A stretch of DNA of 24,494 nt, from positions 1 through 24,494 of the forward strand of contig JAEYWA010000019.1 in assembly GCA_023431385.1 (NCBI GenBank), read 5' to 3'. The position numbers and the translations under genes are program-made. The notes below the pieces were generated by a model. The model worked only from the letters and a program-made list of their open reading frames with translations, made no database searches and was not told the origin of the DNA. Every line of letters begins with the position of its first letter. Positions within the stretch are counted from its first letter, which is position 1. The stretch is from Bacillota bacterium (GTDB lineage: Bacteria; Bacillota; Clostridia; Acetivibrionales; DSM-1351). Below are positions 13,929-22,207 of the stretch, piece after piece.

Positions 13929-14786
13929 TCAGCAAGGATTAATATGCACCACCGCATCCTTAACACCTTTTATGTCTTTAACCCTACACTTAATCTCCGA
14001 GGCTATTTTATGACTTTCGTTGACCGACATTTCGCCATCCACCGATACTTTTATAATCAGTATATATCCTGCTCCCACAGGCTTGGCATTAATACTGTCT
14101 ATGTGATCAACACCATTTATTCCATTTACAAGATTGTAGGTATTCTCCTTAAAAATCGGGTCGATATCCGTATCCATCAACACTTTAAAGGAACTTATGA
14201 ATATTTTCACTCCTGTATAGAATATCCAGAGAGAAATGCCTAAGCCCACAGCACCATCAACCCAACTGAAGCCAAAATAGCCCATAATAATGCCTATCAA
14301 CGTTCCACCAGTAACAAACACATCATTTCTGTGGTCTTCGGAGTTTGCCAATACCAATAGGTTTTCCAATATTTTTCCCACACGATTTGTATAGATAAAT
14401 AAAATAAGTTTTACGACAATGGTGACTATAGCAACGGTAATTAAGAACCAGGAGGTTTCAAATGTTGATTTATTAATTATTGAGAATAATGAACTTTTAA
14501 AAATTGTAAAGGATATAAACATCAGAGATAAGCTTATGATCATGGAAAAGATATATTCAGCCTTGCCATGCCCATAGGGATGGTCCCTATCCTCCGGTCT
14601 GCTGGCAATAGTATTTCCCACAAGAGTCATAACTGATGCAAACACGTCACCGGCACTGTTAAAGCCATCTGCTATCATGGCCTGGCTTCTGCTCAAAAAA
14701 CCTGCAGTAAGTTTAATTGAAAGAAGAAATATATTGGCAAATATGCCAAGTATGGCGACTTTTTTTGTTGTTTTGAATCTGTCCAT
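13929..14786 (-). CDS. Cation diffusion facilitator (CDF) metal transporter
   Basis: The 285-residue protein has six membrane segments in the first ~200 residues and a cytoplasmic ferredoxin-like C-terminal domain. Metal-site motifs are NSAGD in segment 2 (Asn43..Asp47, preceded by Asp40) and DHRND in segment 5 (Asp-x3-Asp). An Asn/Asp pairing without His differs from typical zinc exporters (His/Asp) and resembles CDF groups linked to manganese or iron; the metal is an inference. A HPYGHGKAEYIFSM loop after segment 2 is typical of the family. CDF proteins export divalent metal in exchange for protons. AGGAGG lies five bases before the ATG. The gene ends 158 bases before the rubrerythrin start, same direction. 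A link to iron or peroxide stress is possible but not shown. Confidence 0.93.
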   Translation of the reverse strand: MDRFKTTKKVAILGIFANIFLLSIKLTAGFLSRSQAMIADGFNSAGDVFASVMTLVGNTIASRPEDRDHPYGHGKAEYIFSMIISLSLMFISFTIFKSSLFSIINKSTFETSWFLITVAIVTIVVKLILFIYTNRVGKILENLLVLANSEDHRNDVFVTGGTLIGIIMGYFGFSWVDGAVGLGISLWIFYTGVKIFISSFKVLMDTDIDPIFKENTYNLVNGINGVDHIDSINAKPVGAGYILIIKVSVDGEMSVNESHKIASEIKCRVKDIKGVKDAVVHINPC

Positions 14787-14883
14787 TTTTCCTCCTGGTC
14801 AACTTCATCATTTTTCAGGCGCCGAGCACCTATCCAAGTTGTCGGAACCACACTGATGCATACATTATGATCTAATGCATTAT

Positions 14884-14916
14884 ATGAACTGATACATTAG
14901 ATGAACTGATACATTA
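14884..14916. repeat. 17-bp tandem duplication spanning a stop codon
   Basis: ATGAACTGATACATTA occurs twice in direct tandem (14884-14899 and 14901-14916, period 17). The duplication covers the last codons and stop of the DUF445 gene. The stop appears right at the repeat joint, so the C-terminus may have been changed by it. Confidence 0.75.
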
Positions 14917-16153
14917 TAAGATGAATCGCAAGACCCGCCAAACCGCCTATAACTGTTCCGTTTATTCTTATATACTGAAGGTCGGCTCCCACCTGAACCT
15001 CCAGCTTGTCAACCATATCTTCTGCCTCCCAGCTATCCATTGTGTCATATATCAATGAGCCGACCTTATCGCCGTAAATAGCCACCATTTCCCCAGCAAT
15101 TTCTATTACTGCGGCATCAATGTCCGCTCTCATACCAGCGTTATTGTCTATCCCTTTTGAAATCATATCCAGAACATTCAGGATTTTACCATGGAGTTTA
15201 CTCTCATCCTTCAGAAAAGAATTTTTTACCTCTGTCAAAGTATCGGTCAAATAGTTCAGCAAGTCATTGAAGGCTTCAGAGGAAAGCATCTGGTTTTTTA
15301 GCTGTTCTCCTTTTTCTATAAGCTCTTCATTGCTGCGCATATCCTCTAACAGCTTTGGAAGTGCAGAGAGAATAAGCCTGTTGATTTCAGCATTTTCATC
15401 CTTATCAAGTGCCTCAATCTGAGCTAATAAATAATCCAGAATCTTTTTATAAATCAGATCACCAATAAAGGGCATTGCAAGAGTTTTATTTATCCCGGCC
15501 AGTATCAGCAGGGTTTTTTCTTTATTATCTTTGATATATTTATATGTAACATTAAGTAATGCTTTAACCAGCGGTTTGTGATAGCCTCCTTCGACCACTG
15601 GACCTACAACTACTGCCAATGCGGGATAAAGCCTTATTCCTTCAACTTTTTTGTTTATGACTGAAGTTAAATAAAACTTTAATTTATCATCGTCTGCCAC
15701 AGTGTTAAGTATACCCGGAAGTTTCGATGCTATTCCGATGCTTAAGGTCTCCCTGTTGTTTAAAATATATGTGGAAATTTTTGATGCTACTCCAACATTA
15801 TCCAGTTTGGAGCGAATAAGTTCTGGGGTAAAGAAATTGGAAACCACAAAGTTCGATAAGGCCTTGGCAATCCTTTGCTTGTTATTTTGAATTATGGCTG
15901 TATGTGGTATAATTTTCAAACCCAGAGGATGCTTGAAGAGTGCTACAACCGCAAACCAGTCTGCCAGTGCACCTACCATTGAGGCTTCAGCAAAAGCCGC
16001 AATAGAAGAAAACAGAAGCCCTCGGTCCTCATACCTTTTCATTATGATAAATGTAATAGTCATGAAAGCCAGAAGTGAAGTTGCAATTATTTTCATTTTT
16101 CTTAGCTTTGCTCTCAGCTTCAGTTCTTCGTTAAGGTAATTATACTTTTCCAT
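14897..16153 (-). CDS. DUF445 family membrane protein
   Basis: The 418-residue protein has two membrane segments near the N-terminus (about 22-40 and 48-75). The second covers the conserved EASMVGALADWFAVVALFKHPLGLKIIPHTAI, which defines DUF445. A long, mostly helical, charged middle region follows, then a final membrane segment in GTVIGGLAGLAIHLIMY. The preceding KLEVQVGADLQYIRING is also family-typical. The function of DUF445 proteins is not established. The ribosome binding site GGGAG lies about 9 bases before the ATG. The gene follows engB by 18 bases in the same direction and is very likely co-transcribed with it. The extreme C-terminus lies in a 17-bp tandem duplication. Confidence 0.92.
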   Translation of the reverse strand: MEKYNYLNEELKLRAKLRKMKIIATSLLAFMTITFIIMKRYEDRGLLFSSIAAFAEASMVGALADWFAVVALFKHPLGLKIIPHTAIIQNNKQRIAKALSNFVVSNFFTPELIRSKLDNVGVASKISTYILNNRETLSIGIASKLPGILNTVADDDKLKFYLTSVINKKVEGIRLYPALAVVVGPVVEGGYHKPLVKALLNVTYKYIKDNKEKTLLILAGINKTLAMPFIGDLIYKKILDYLLAQIEALDKDENAEINRLILSALPKLLEDMRSNEELIEKGEQLKNQMLSSEAFNDLLNYLTDTLTEVKNSFLKDESKLHGKILNVLDMISKGIDNNAGMRADIDAAVIEIAGEMVAIYGDKVGSLIYDTMDSWEAEDMVDKLEVQVGADLQYIRINGTVIGGLAGLAIHLIMYQFI

Positions 16154-16171
16154 TTAACCAACTCCCAAAAA

Positions 16172-16822
16172 CTAATCCTTAGTCTCTGCTTCCTTTATTG
16201 GATTTGTACTATTCAAGCCGCTGTCCAGAATTTTTGCCAGGTCAGCATCAATTTCGTCCCATACAGCTTCCAGCCCAATACGCTTTTCAGAGGAAAAGGG
16301 TATTACTTTAACAGTATTGTCAAGTTGAAGAACCTTCTTAACATCGTTAATTCTTAGATTTATCTGAGATCTGCTTATCTTATCTGCCTTCGTAGCTATT
16401 ATTAACGTATTCAGCCCAAATCCTCTGAGCCATTGATACATTGTTATATCGTCCTTACTAGGAGAATGCCGTATATCAACAAGCATTACAATCAGCTTAA
16501 GATTATTTTCCTTTCTGGAGTATAAATATGTTTCAATTATATTTTCCCAGGAGGCCTTCATATCCTTGGATACATTGGCAAAGCCATAGCCGGGTAAATC
16601 CACCAGATAAAAGGTGTCATTTACATTATAAAAGTTAATTTGTCTGGTTTTTCCCGGAGTTGCTCCAACTCTGGCCAGGCTTTTTCTATTTACCAAAGTA
16701 TTAATTATCGAGGACTTACCCACATTGGATCTTCCTACAAAAGCTATTTCAGGATATCCTGTAGCAGGATATTGGTTAGGTTTAACAGCTGTAATTACAT
16801 GCTCCGCCTTCTTTACTATCAT
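16172..16822 (-). CDS. engB: Ribosome biogenesis GTP-binding protein EngB/YsxC
   Basis: The 216-residue TrmE-Era-EngA-like GTPase shows every G motif: GRSNVGKSS (G1, about 30-38), ATPGKT (G2), DLPGYG (G3), ATKADK (G4) and SSE (G5). Length and N-terminus (MIVKKAEHVITAVKPNQYP) fit the family. EngB takes part in assembly of the large ribosomal subunit and is essential in most bacteria where tested. AAGGAG lies 11 bases before the ATG. A plausible promoter (TTGAAG, 17 bases, TATAAG) lies just upstream on the minus strand. It leads a two-gene unit with DUF445. Confidence 0.97.
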   Translation of the reverse strand: MIVKKAEHVITAVKPNQYPATGYPEIAFVGRSNVGKSSIINTLVNRKSLARVGATPGKTRQINFYNVNDTFYLVDLPGYGFANVSKDMKASWENIIETYLYSRKENNLKLIVMLVDIRHSPSKDDITMYQWLRGFGLNTLIIATKADKISRSQINLRINDVKKVLQLDNTVKVIPFSSEKRIGLEAVWDEIDADLAKILDSGLNSTNPIKEAETKD

Positions 16823-16932
16823 ATATTATAAATCTCCTTATAAGTCATGTTTTTCATATCTTCAATATCAGTAATTTGAGGAATCTCTTGAACTGGTTAT
16901 ATTATAACTCCATCACGGCTAATTATTATTAA

Positions 16933-18294
16933 TTATACCTCAATTACTACATTTTTTATCCATTTGTCTGATTTCAAACGGATAACCGATAGTATAATTT
17001 TTGCCAGTTCTTCAGCCATAACCATCAGTACTACCCATTGTACCTCCAGTTTGAACACAAATGCACCGATAAAAGCCAGCGGAACTCCTATAAACCACAT
17101 GGTAAAAGCTTCAGCCTTGAAAGCAAATCCAGCATCTCCTCCGCCTCTTAATATTCCAACGATAGCTACTATATTGGCTAAGCGTATGGGGATAATAAAG
17201 GCGTTAATATGCAATATAAGAATAGCAGTCTTTAAAACATCAGGAGTAACCTCAAAAAGGTTTGCAACCGATGGCGCGATAAAATATAACGCTCCCCCTA
17301 AAACTATTCCCCCATAAATACATAAGGATACAAAGTTCCATGCATACCGGCGCGCCTTATGCTCCTCACCAGCACCTATTGCATGACCCATAATTACCGC
17401 AGAGGCACTGGCCATTCCGAAGCCTGCAACCAGAAACAGATTTGTTATATTATTTGTTATTTGTACTGCAGCAAAGGCTTCTGTGCTGATTCTGCCATAT
17501 GCCACAGAATAAACAGCAAAGCCTAGTCCCCAGCAAATTTCATTGAGAATTACCGGAATCATAGTTGCCGTAACACGCTTGAACAGGTCAGATGTAACCG
17601 TTTTTAATACCTTCAGCCTTAAACGCAATATATCATAATATCTTCCGCTAACAGCCAGGAGAATAACCATTTCAATAATTCTTGAAATCAGTGTAGCGGT
17701 AGCTGAGCCCTTTACTCCCATGGCCGGGAACCCCCACAAGCCAAAGATTAAAACAAAATTCAACAGAGTGTTTATTCCTAAAGCGATTCCACTTATTACC
17801 AAGGGCATGGTGGACTTCCCAATACTTCTCAGGTTAACGCTCACTCCAAAGCTTATTGATGCAAATACAAAACTAAAGCTGAAAATTCTTAAAAAATCAG
17901 AACCAAGTTCTATAACCAACGGGTTTGTATTGAAAATAGCCACAATCTGAGCCGGAAAAATAGTTCCCACAATTGAAAACAGTATCGAAACCCCTACTCC
18001 CAATGCTGCTCCGATATTGACCACCTTACCGATGTTTTCATAATCCTTTTTTCCCCAGAACTGTGCAATATAGATTCCGGCCCCGCTATGAATGGCAGCA
18101 TACATAAGGAAGACCAGCAGTCCATATTGATTGGCTATTCCGACAGCTGCTACAGGCTCGTTGCCCAGCTTTCCCACCATAACACTGTCAACCATACTCA
18201 ATGAAGACGTAATTAAGTTCTGCAATATTACCGGTATGGCCAGCGTAATAAGCTTATAATAAAAAGACTTGTCCCCAAATAATATATTTTTCAT
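16933..18294 (-). CDS. MATE family efflux transporter
   Basis: The start is taken at ATG 18294 (MKNILFGDKSFYYKLITLA), which has GGGGG five bases upstream. A TTG four codons earlier overlaps that site. The 453-residue protein has the twelve membrane segments of a MATE transporter. Typical features are AIPVILQNLITSSLSMVDSV at the start of segment 1, a matching second half beginning MIPVILNEICWGLGFAVYSV, and repeated small-residue motifs such as GHAIGAGEEHKARR. MATE proteins export cationic drugs or metabolites using a proton or sodium gradient; the substrate cannot be read here. It appears monocistronic, with 169 bases to the upstream acyl-CoA synthetase gene, which hold that gene's terminator. 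Confidence 0.95.
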   Translation of the reverse strand: MKNILFGDKSFYYKLITLAIPVILQNLITSSLSMVDSVMVGKLGNEPVAAVGIANQYGLLVFLMYAAIHSGAGIYIAQFWGKKDYENIGKVVNIGAALGVGVSILFSIVGTIFPAQIVAIFNTNPLVIELGSDFLRIFSFSFVFASISFGVSVNLRSIGKSTMPLVISGIALGINTLLNFVLIFGLWGFPAMGVKGSATATLISRIIEMVILLAVSGRYYDILRLRLKVLKTVTSDLFKRVTATMIPVILNEICWGLGFAVYSVAYGRISTEAFAAVQITNNITNLFLVAGFGMASASAVIMGHAIGAGEEHKARRYAWNFVSLCIYGGIVLGGALYFIAPSVANLFEVTPDVLKTAILILHINAFIIPIRLANIVAIVGILRGGGDAGFAFKAEAFTMWFIGVPLAFIGAFVFKLEVQWVVLMVMAEELAKIILSVIRLKSDKWIKNVVIEV

Positions 18295-18391
18295 TAAGTC
18301 CCCCAAGTAACCGTTTTTATCTCTCTTCCAGAATATTTACCTACGTGATTATACTACACAAATAAACAAATTACTATGATCTAATATTTAA

Positions 18392-18423
18392 AAAATCCGC
18401 CCATCAGCTGACAGGCGGATTTT
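18392..18423 (-). terminator. Terminator downstream of the acyl-CoA synthetase gene
   Basis: AAAATCCGCC (18392-18401) pairs perfectly with GGCGGATTTT (18414-18423) around a 12-base loop. On the minus strand the stem runs into six T. The short T tract in the other direction makes it less likely to work both ways. Confidence 0.9.
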
Positions 18424-18463
18424 ATGACATTTTACTATACTTGTAGGCTGCCTATTACATTTA

Positions 18464-20299
18464 CTATACCAAGAGCCTTTCTATCACCTTGCCATTTGCT
18501 TTTCGCATGTTTGTATCTGCCTGCTTCAGCTGATCGGTAACTTTGCTGTATTCCACAGTCCGCTTTATTTTCAAGGTTGTGGTTTTTATAAGCTCCTCAT
18601 AGCTCAATACAAAATACCTTATTATTTTATACTGCGGCATATCCTCATTCATTTTTTTGATTTCCTTTTGCACCATTTCGGATATCTCCTCAACGGTTGG
18701 TTTCCTACCCCATTTTTCTGCAAGAACCTCCTCGTTTATAACAAGCTTGGCACAAACCTGAATATCTCCGTCAGGTGCGGTATTTCCCCAGGCAAAAGCT
18801 TCCTTTACACCCTCAATATTGTTTAAAAGCATTTCGTACTCCTCTGGGAAGGCTTTCTTACCATTTGTAAACACAATCATTGATTTGGCCCTGCCCGTTA
18901 TGGTTGTGAAGCCTTCCTCATCAATAAAACCAAGGTCTCCGGTGTGGAACCAGCCCTGTTCATCAATGGACTCTCTAGTTGCAGCTTCGTCCTCATAATA
19001 GCCCATCATAACATTGGGGCCTCTTGTGATTATTTCTCCCATGCCATTTTCATCGGGATTGTCTATGGCTATCTCTATTCCCCTCATAGGCTGGCCTATA
19101 GTTCCGGCCTTATTATAAAAATCGTTATTAGCCGCTACCACAGGTGAGGTTTCTGTGAGCCCATAGCCCTGAATAACCTTGAGTCCCAGTGTTCCAAAGC
19201 CGTTAATGATTTCCTTGTCAATAGGTGCAGCTCCTGAAATGGCCAGCCTTAAGCCCGGGCCAATCTGCTGGAGTATTTTTCTGAACAGCTTCCTTCTGAT
19301 GTCAATTCCCACAACAGATAATGCATTTGATACTCCACCTAAAACCTTGACAAGGCCGACCTTTCCGGCCTTTCTCAAACCCTCCTGCAGCTTTTTATGC
19401 ATGGCTTCCAATATAGCCGGTACTACAACCAGCAAGGTAACATCAAATTCCTTTAAATTCTTAGCAATATGCTTGATGCCCTCTGCATAAGCGATGGTTA
19501 CACCGTTCTTAACCATAAATAACATCCCTCCCGAAAGCTCGAAGGTGTGGTGAAGGGGCAGGATGGACAAGTGTACATCATTGGGATATATCTTAATTAT
19601 AGATGTGATTGCACTTACATCGGAACATACATTCCGCTGGTTAAGCATAACACCCTTGGCCATACTGGTTGTCCCTGATGTAAAAAGCAGTAAAGACAGT
19701 TTTTCCGGATCAATAACTGCATTAATAAAACTCTTGTCCCCCGCTTTCAGAAACTCATTACCCTTTATAATTAGTTCCGGTATACTATGGAAATTCCCTG
19801 GATATTCACCCTCCAGCTCATCCATACTAATAAACTGCTGTATCCCGGTATTTTTTTTAGACAGCTGCAGCATTTCAGAATCAAACTGCTTACTGTAATA
19901 TATGGCATCTACCTTTCCTCTTCCTATCAGGTTCTCTATCTCGACTTCGGGTAAATGCTTATCCAACGGCACCGCTATACCTGTACCGTTAACTATTGAA
20001 AAAAAGCTGATTGCCCATTCATATCTATTCTCGCCGATTACAGCTATCCTTTTATCCTTAAGCCCCAAATTAAGCAAAGCTGTTCCCAGAGCATCAATTT
20101 CAGCTCCAAACTCTTTATAGGATTTAACTCTGATATAATTATCACGTTTGAATTTGAAAGCAGCCTTATCCCCGAACTTCAGTATACTGTTCTGTACTAA
20201 CTGCTTAAAATCCACCACGTTGTCAGTATCATAATAACCCAGCCCGGTTACGGTCTTTCTACCGTTTACATTGGATAATACAATTCCTTTTTTGCTCAT
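18464..20299 (-). CDS. AMP-forming long-chain acyl-CoA synthetase (FadD-like)
   Basis: The 611-residue member of the ANL adenylating enzymes carries the main motifs: LLFTSGTTSMAKGVMLNQRN (P-loop, about 205-225), GYGLTETSPVVAANN (about 380-395) and GWFHTGDLGFIDEEGF (about 440), followed by GRAKSMIVFTNGKKAFPEE, where the domain swings. The C-terminal TTLKIKRTVEYSKV supplies the expected catalytic Lys. It should activate a fatty acid with ATP to acyl-AMP and then acyl-CoA. The usual TGxPKG of the P-loop reads TSMAKG, a variant I have seen in clostridial members and not taken as a defect. AAGGAG lies eight bases before the ATG. The gene is single and followed by a strong terminator. Confidence 0.93.
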   Translation of the reverse strand: MSKKGIVLSNVNGRKTVTGLGYYDTDNVVDFKQLVQNSILKFGDKAAFKFKRDNYIRVKSYKEFGAEIDALGTALLNLGLKDKRIAVIGENRYEWAISFFSIVNGTGIAVPLDKHLPEVEIENLIGRGKVDAIYYSKQFDSEMLQLSKKNTGIQQFISMDELEGEYPGNFHSIPELIIKGNEFLKAGDKSFINAVIDPEKLSLLLFTSGTTSMAKGVMLNQRNVCSDVSAITSIIKIYPNDVHLSILPLHHTFELSGGMLFMVKNGVTIAYAEGIKHIAKNLKEFDVTLLVVVPAILEAMHKKLQEGLRKAGKVGLVKVLGGVSNALSVVGIDIRRKLFRKILQQIGPGLRLAISGAAPIDKEIINGFGTLGLKVIQGYGLTETSPVVAANNDFYNKAGTIGQPMRGIEIAIDNPDENGMGEIITRGPNVMMGYYEDEAATRESIDEQGWFHTGDLGFIDEEGFTTITGRAKSMIVFTNGKKAFPEEYEMLLNNIEGVKEAFAWGNTAPDGDIQVCAKLVINEEVLAEKWGRKPTVEEISEMVQKEIKKMNEDMPQYKIIRYFVLSYEELIKTTTLKIKRTVEYSKVTDQLKQADTNMRKANGKVIERLLV

Positions 20300-20679
20300 A
20301 TGGGTTCTCCTTGGATTTTAGATAATAATTATTACCTGGTTATAATTATTATATTCCATTCATGAAATTCTATCAATCAATTCTATTAAAATATTCCAAA
20401 TTACCCTTTTTCTTATAATATATATATTTATTTATGGTAATTAGTTTTATCAAAGCTAATATATATATGCATACTAACATTTACTACCCAAGGGTGCTTA
20501 TATTAATAAAATGGAGGCAATTTAATAATAATTGTGATAAATAATTGTATTTCGAGGGTAACAGTGCTAAATTAATAAATATATCGGGCTTTGGATAATA
20601 TCTCCAACACACTTGGAGCTAGCAGTACCCGATTAAACTATAGTTCATTATACAATTCTTTTTTAGGGAGAATAAATAT
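20300..20679. other. Divergent intergenic region with no gene
   Basis: 380 AT-rich bases separate the acyl-CoA synthetase (minus) and hemolysin III (plus) genes, so both promoters should lie here. I could not assign either with confidence. An AATGGAGG sequence near 20510-20518 is not followed by a credible gene. A folded leader candidate is listed separately. Confidence 0.5.
20583..20633 (+). other. Possible structured leader ahead of hemolysin III
   Basis: An outer stem ATCGGG (20583-20588) / CCCGAT (20628-20633) encloses a perfect hairpin CTCCAA-CACAC-TTGGAG (20602-20618), with unpaired AG-rich joints on both sides. It ends 46 bases before the start codon. No T run follows, so it is not a terminator. 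It does not match a riboswitch class I know. Confidence 0.3.
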
Positions 20680-21324
20680 ATGTCCAGAAAAATAGTAAAG
20701 CTTACTTTTGGAGAGGAAGTTGCCAATGCCATTACACATGGAGTTCCGGCTCTGCTTGTTTTAGCTGCCTTTCCCTTTGTTATAATTACGGCCTACACCA
20801 AGGGTAGCCTTGTTGATGTCGCAAGTGTCACCATATTCAGCATCTGTATTTTCCTTATGTTCCTGATGTCTACCTTTTACCATGTGATGGAGCATGACAC
20901 AACTCATAAGCGGGTTATGCAGATATTGGATCATATATGCATATACATAGCAATAGCGGGTACCTATACACCAATAGCCGCCTCAGTTATTGGCGGCTGG
21001 CAGGCTATAGTGCTTCTTTCGGTTCAATGGGTAATGGTACTGTTCGGCATTCTTTATAAGTCCATATCAAAAAAATCCATACCCAAATTATCTCTGATGA
21101 TTTATCTCGTAATGGGCTGGAGCCTTGTTATCTTCATGCCGCTTTTCTTTCAGAAAGCGAATCCTCTGCTTTTCTGGCTGATTCTCGGGGGAGGTATTTT
21201 CTATACGGTGGGCGCTGCAATATATGCCAAAAAGGGCTTCAAATACCACCATATGGTCTGGCATATATTTGTGTTTCTAGGTGTCCTGACACATTACATC
21301 GGGATCTGCTTTTTTATGTATTAA
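20680..21324 (+). CDS. Hemolysin III family (PAQR-like) membrane protein
   Basis: The 214-residue protein has seven membrane segments. Family marks are GEEVANAITHGVPALL near the N-terminus, MSTFYHVM at the end of segment 2, LDHICIYIAIAGTYTPIA across segment 3, and HHMVWHIFVFLGVLTHYI in the last segment. The Ser, Asp and three His residues form the zinc site of the PAQR/CREST fold, which suggests a membrane hydrolase activity. The name comes from a Bacillus cereus protein with lytic effect when overexpressed; bacterial members such as YqfA are mostly housekeeping proteins of unclear role. AGGGAG lies nine bases before the ATG. The gene appears single, with a terminator-like stem 87 bases downstream. 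Confidence 0.93.
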   Translation: MSRKIVKLTFGEEVANAITHGVPALLVLAAFPFVIITAYTKGSLVDVASVTIFSICIFLMFLMSTFYHVMEHDTTHKRVMQILDHICIYIAIAGTYTPIAASVIGGWQAIVLLSVQWVMVLFGILYKSISKKSIPKLSLMIYLVMGWSLVIFMPLFFQKANPLLFWLILGGGIFYTVGAAIYAKKGFKYHHMVWHIFVFLGVLTHYIGICFFMY

Positions 21325-21410
21325 CTCAATTCTTAAATTGCAATTTTTATTAGTCAGGTTAGTCAACTTTACAGTAATCTATTGATTTGACTCACCACAG
21401 ATTAAACCTA

Positions 21411-21456
21411 AAGCACCTCCTTTTTGCTTCCATAGTAAAAAAGAGATGCTTTTTTA
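21411..21456 (+). terminator. Terminator after hemolysin III
   Basis: AAGCA, CTC and TTTTT of the left arm pair with AAAAA, GAG and TGCTT of the right arm, with two C-A mismatches and an 11-base loop, followed by a T run. Confidence 0.65.
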
Positions 21457-21499
21457 TATCTAATAGCCTTATTAGTTTACAAGCTTAGGTGGGAATTAC

Positions 21500-21570
21500 T
21501 TGCAATTTACTATTGTATAGTGTAATATTAATACATAACGTACGTTATATAATGTACGTTATGTATTAAT
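21500..21570 (+). promoter_or_regulatory. Promoter and perfect palindromic operator of the TetR gene
   Basis: TTGCAA (21500-21505) and TAATAT (21523-21528) are 17 bases apart. Overlapping the -10 box and start point is a perfect inverted repeat: ATTAATACATAACGTAC (21527-21543), a 10-base centre, and its exact reverse complement (21554-21570). Each arm includes an ACGTACGT-like core (AACGTACGTT on the left). The location predicts repression by the TetR protein encoded 30 bases downstream. Confidence 0.9.
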
Positions 21571-21600
21571 AATTGTAAACATGTTAAAGGATGTGACTAT

Positions 21601-22179
21601 ATGGGACCTAAAGTTAAATTTACAAAGGAGCAGGTAATAAACGCGGCCTTTGAGATAGCCAAATCAGAAGGTATCGATAGTGTAACCATGAAAAAAATTG
21701 CACAAAAAATGGGCAGCTCGGTAGCTCCCATTTATGTTAACTTCAAGAATGTTAACGAATTGACTGAAGCTTTAATTAATAGGATTTTTAGCATAAGTCA
21801 ACAGCTCTTAATCGAAGAAAGCACAGGAAATCCTTTCTATGATATAGGAAGAGCAAGCCTAAGATTTGCAGATGAGTACAAGGTACTTTTCAGGGATATG
21901 ATTATGAAAAGTAACGGTTATAAAAAAAGTTACGATGAAAAAATGACACCAGTTTTAATTGATGAAATGAAAAAAGACCCTGAGCTGAAAGACTTTACCG
22001 ACGAAGAATTAAAGACAATTTTACTTAAGGTAAGCGTTTTTCAAATGGGGCTTTCAGTAATGGTTGCCAATGGCTTAATACCTGAAGAATGTAGAAAGCA
22101 GGACTTGATGGATATCTTATCAAGCGCAACCGATGACATAATATTGTCAGCCATGTCGAAGAAAAATAAATCCAAGTAA
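21601..22179 (+). CDS. TetR/AcrR family transcriptional repressor
   Basis: The 192-residue protein has the TetR N-terminal DNA-binding domain (about 8-55): FTKEQVINAAFEIAKSEGID, VTMKKIAQKMGSSVAPIYVNF. The C-terminal ligand domain is all helical (about 60-190) and shows no close family signature I can name. TetR proteins bind palindromic DNA as dimers and release it when a small molecule binds. The large palindrome over its own promoter implies autoregulation. AAAGGATG gives a modest ribosome binding site nine bases before the ATG. The serine hydrolase gene follows after 28 bases, so the two form an operon and the hydrolase is presumably under its control. Confidence 0.93.
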   Translation: MGPKVKFTKEQVINAAFEIAKSEGIDSVTMKKIAQKMGSSVAPIYVNFKNVNELTEALINRIFSISQQLLIEESTGNPFYDIGRASLRFADEYKVLFRDMIMKSNGYKKSYDEKMTPVLIDEMKKDPELKDFTDEELKTILLKVSVFQMGLSVMVANGLIPEECRKQDLMDILSSATDDIILSAMSKKNKSK

Positions 22180-22207
22180 TTTAAAAGAGATTTTATGGAG
22201 GAACATA

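Noticed and set aside
16964..17317. Long plus-strand frame opposite the MATE gene
   Set aside because: It is a shadow of the MATE coding strand, with no ribosome binding site and an unnatural composition.
18464..20299. Loss of function of the acyl-CoA synthetase because of the altered P-loop (TSMAKG)
   Set aside because: The invariant Lys and the TSGTT part are kept, all other motifs are intact, and this variant seems common in clostridial members.
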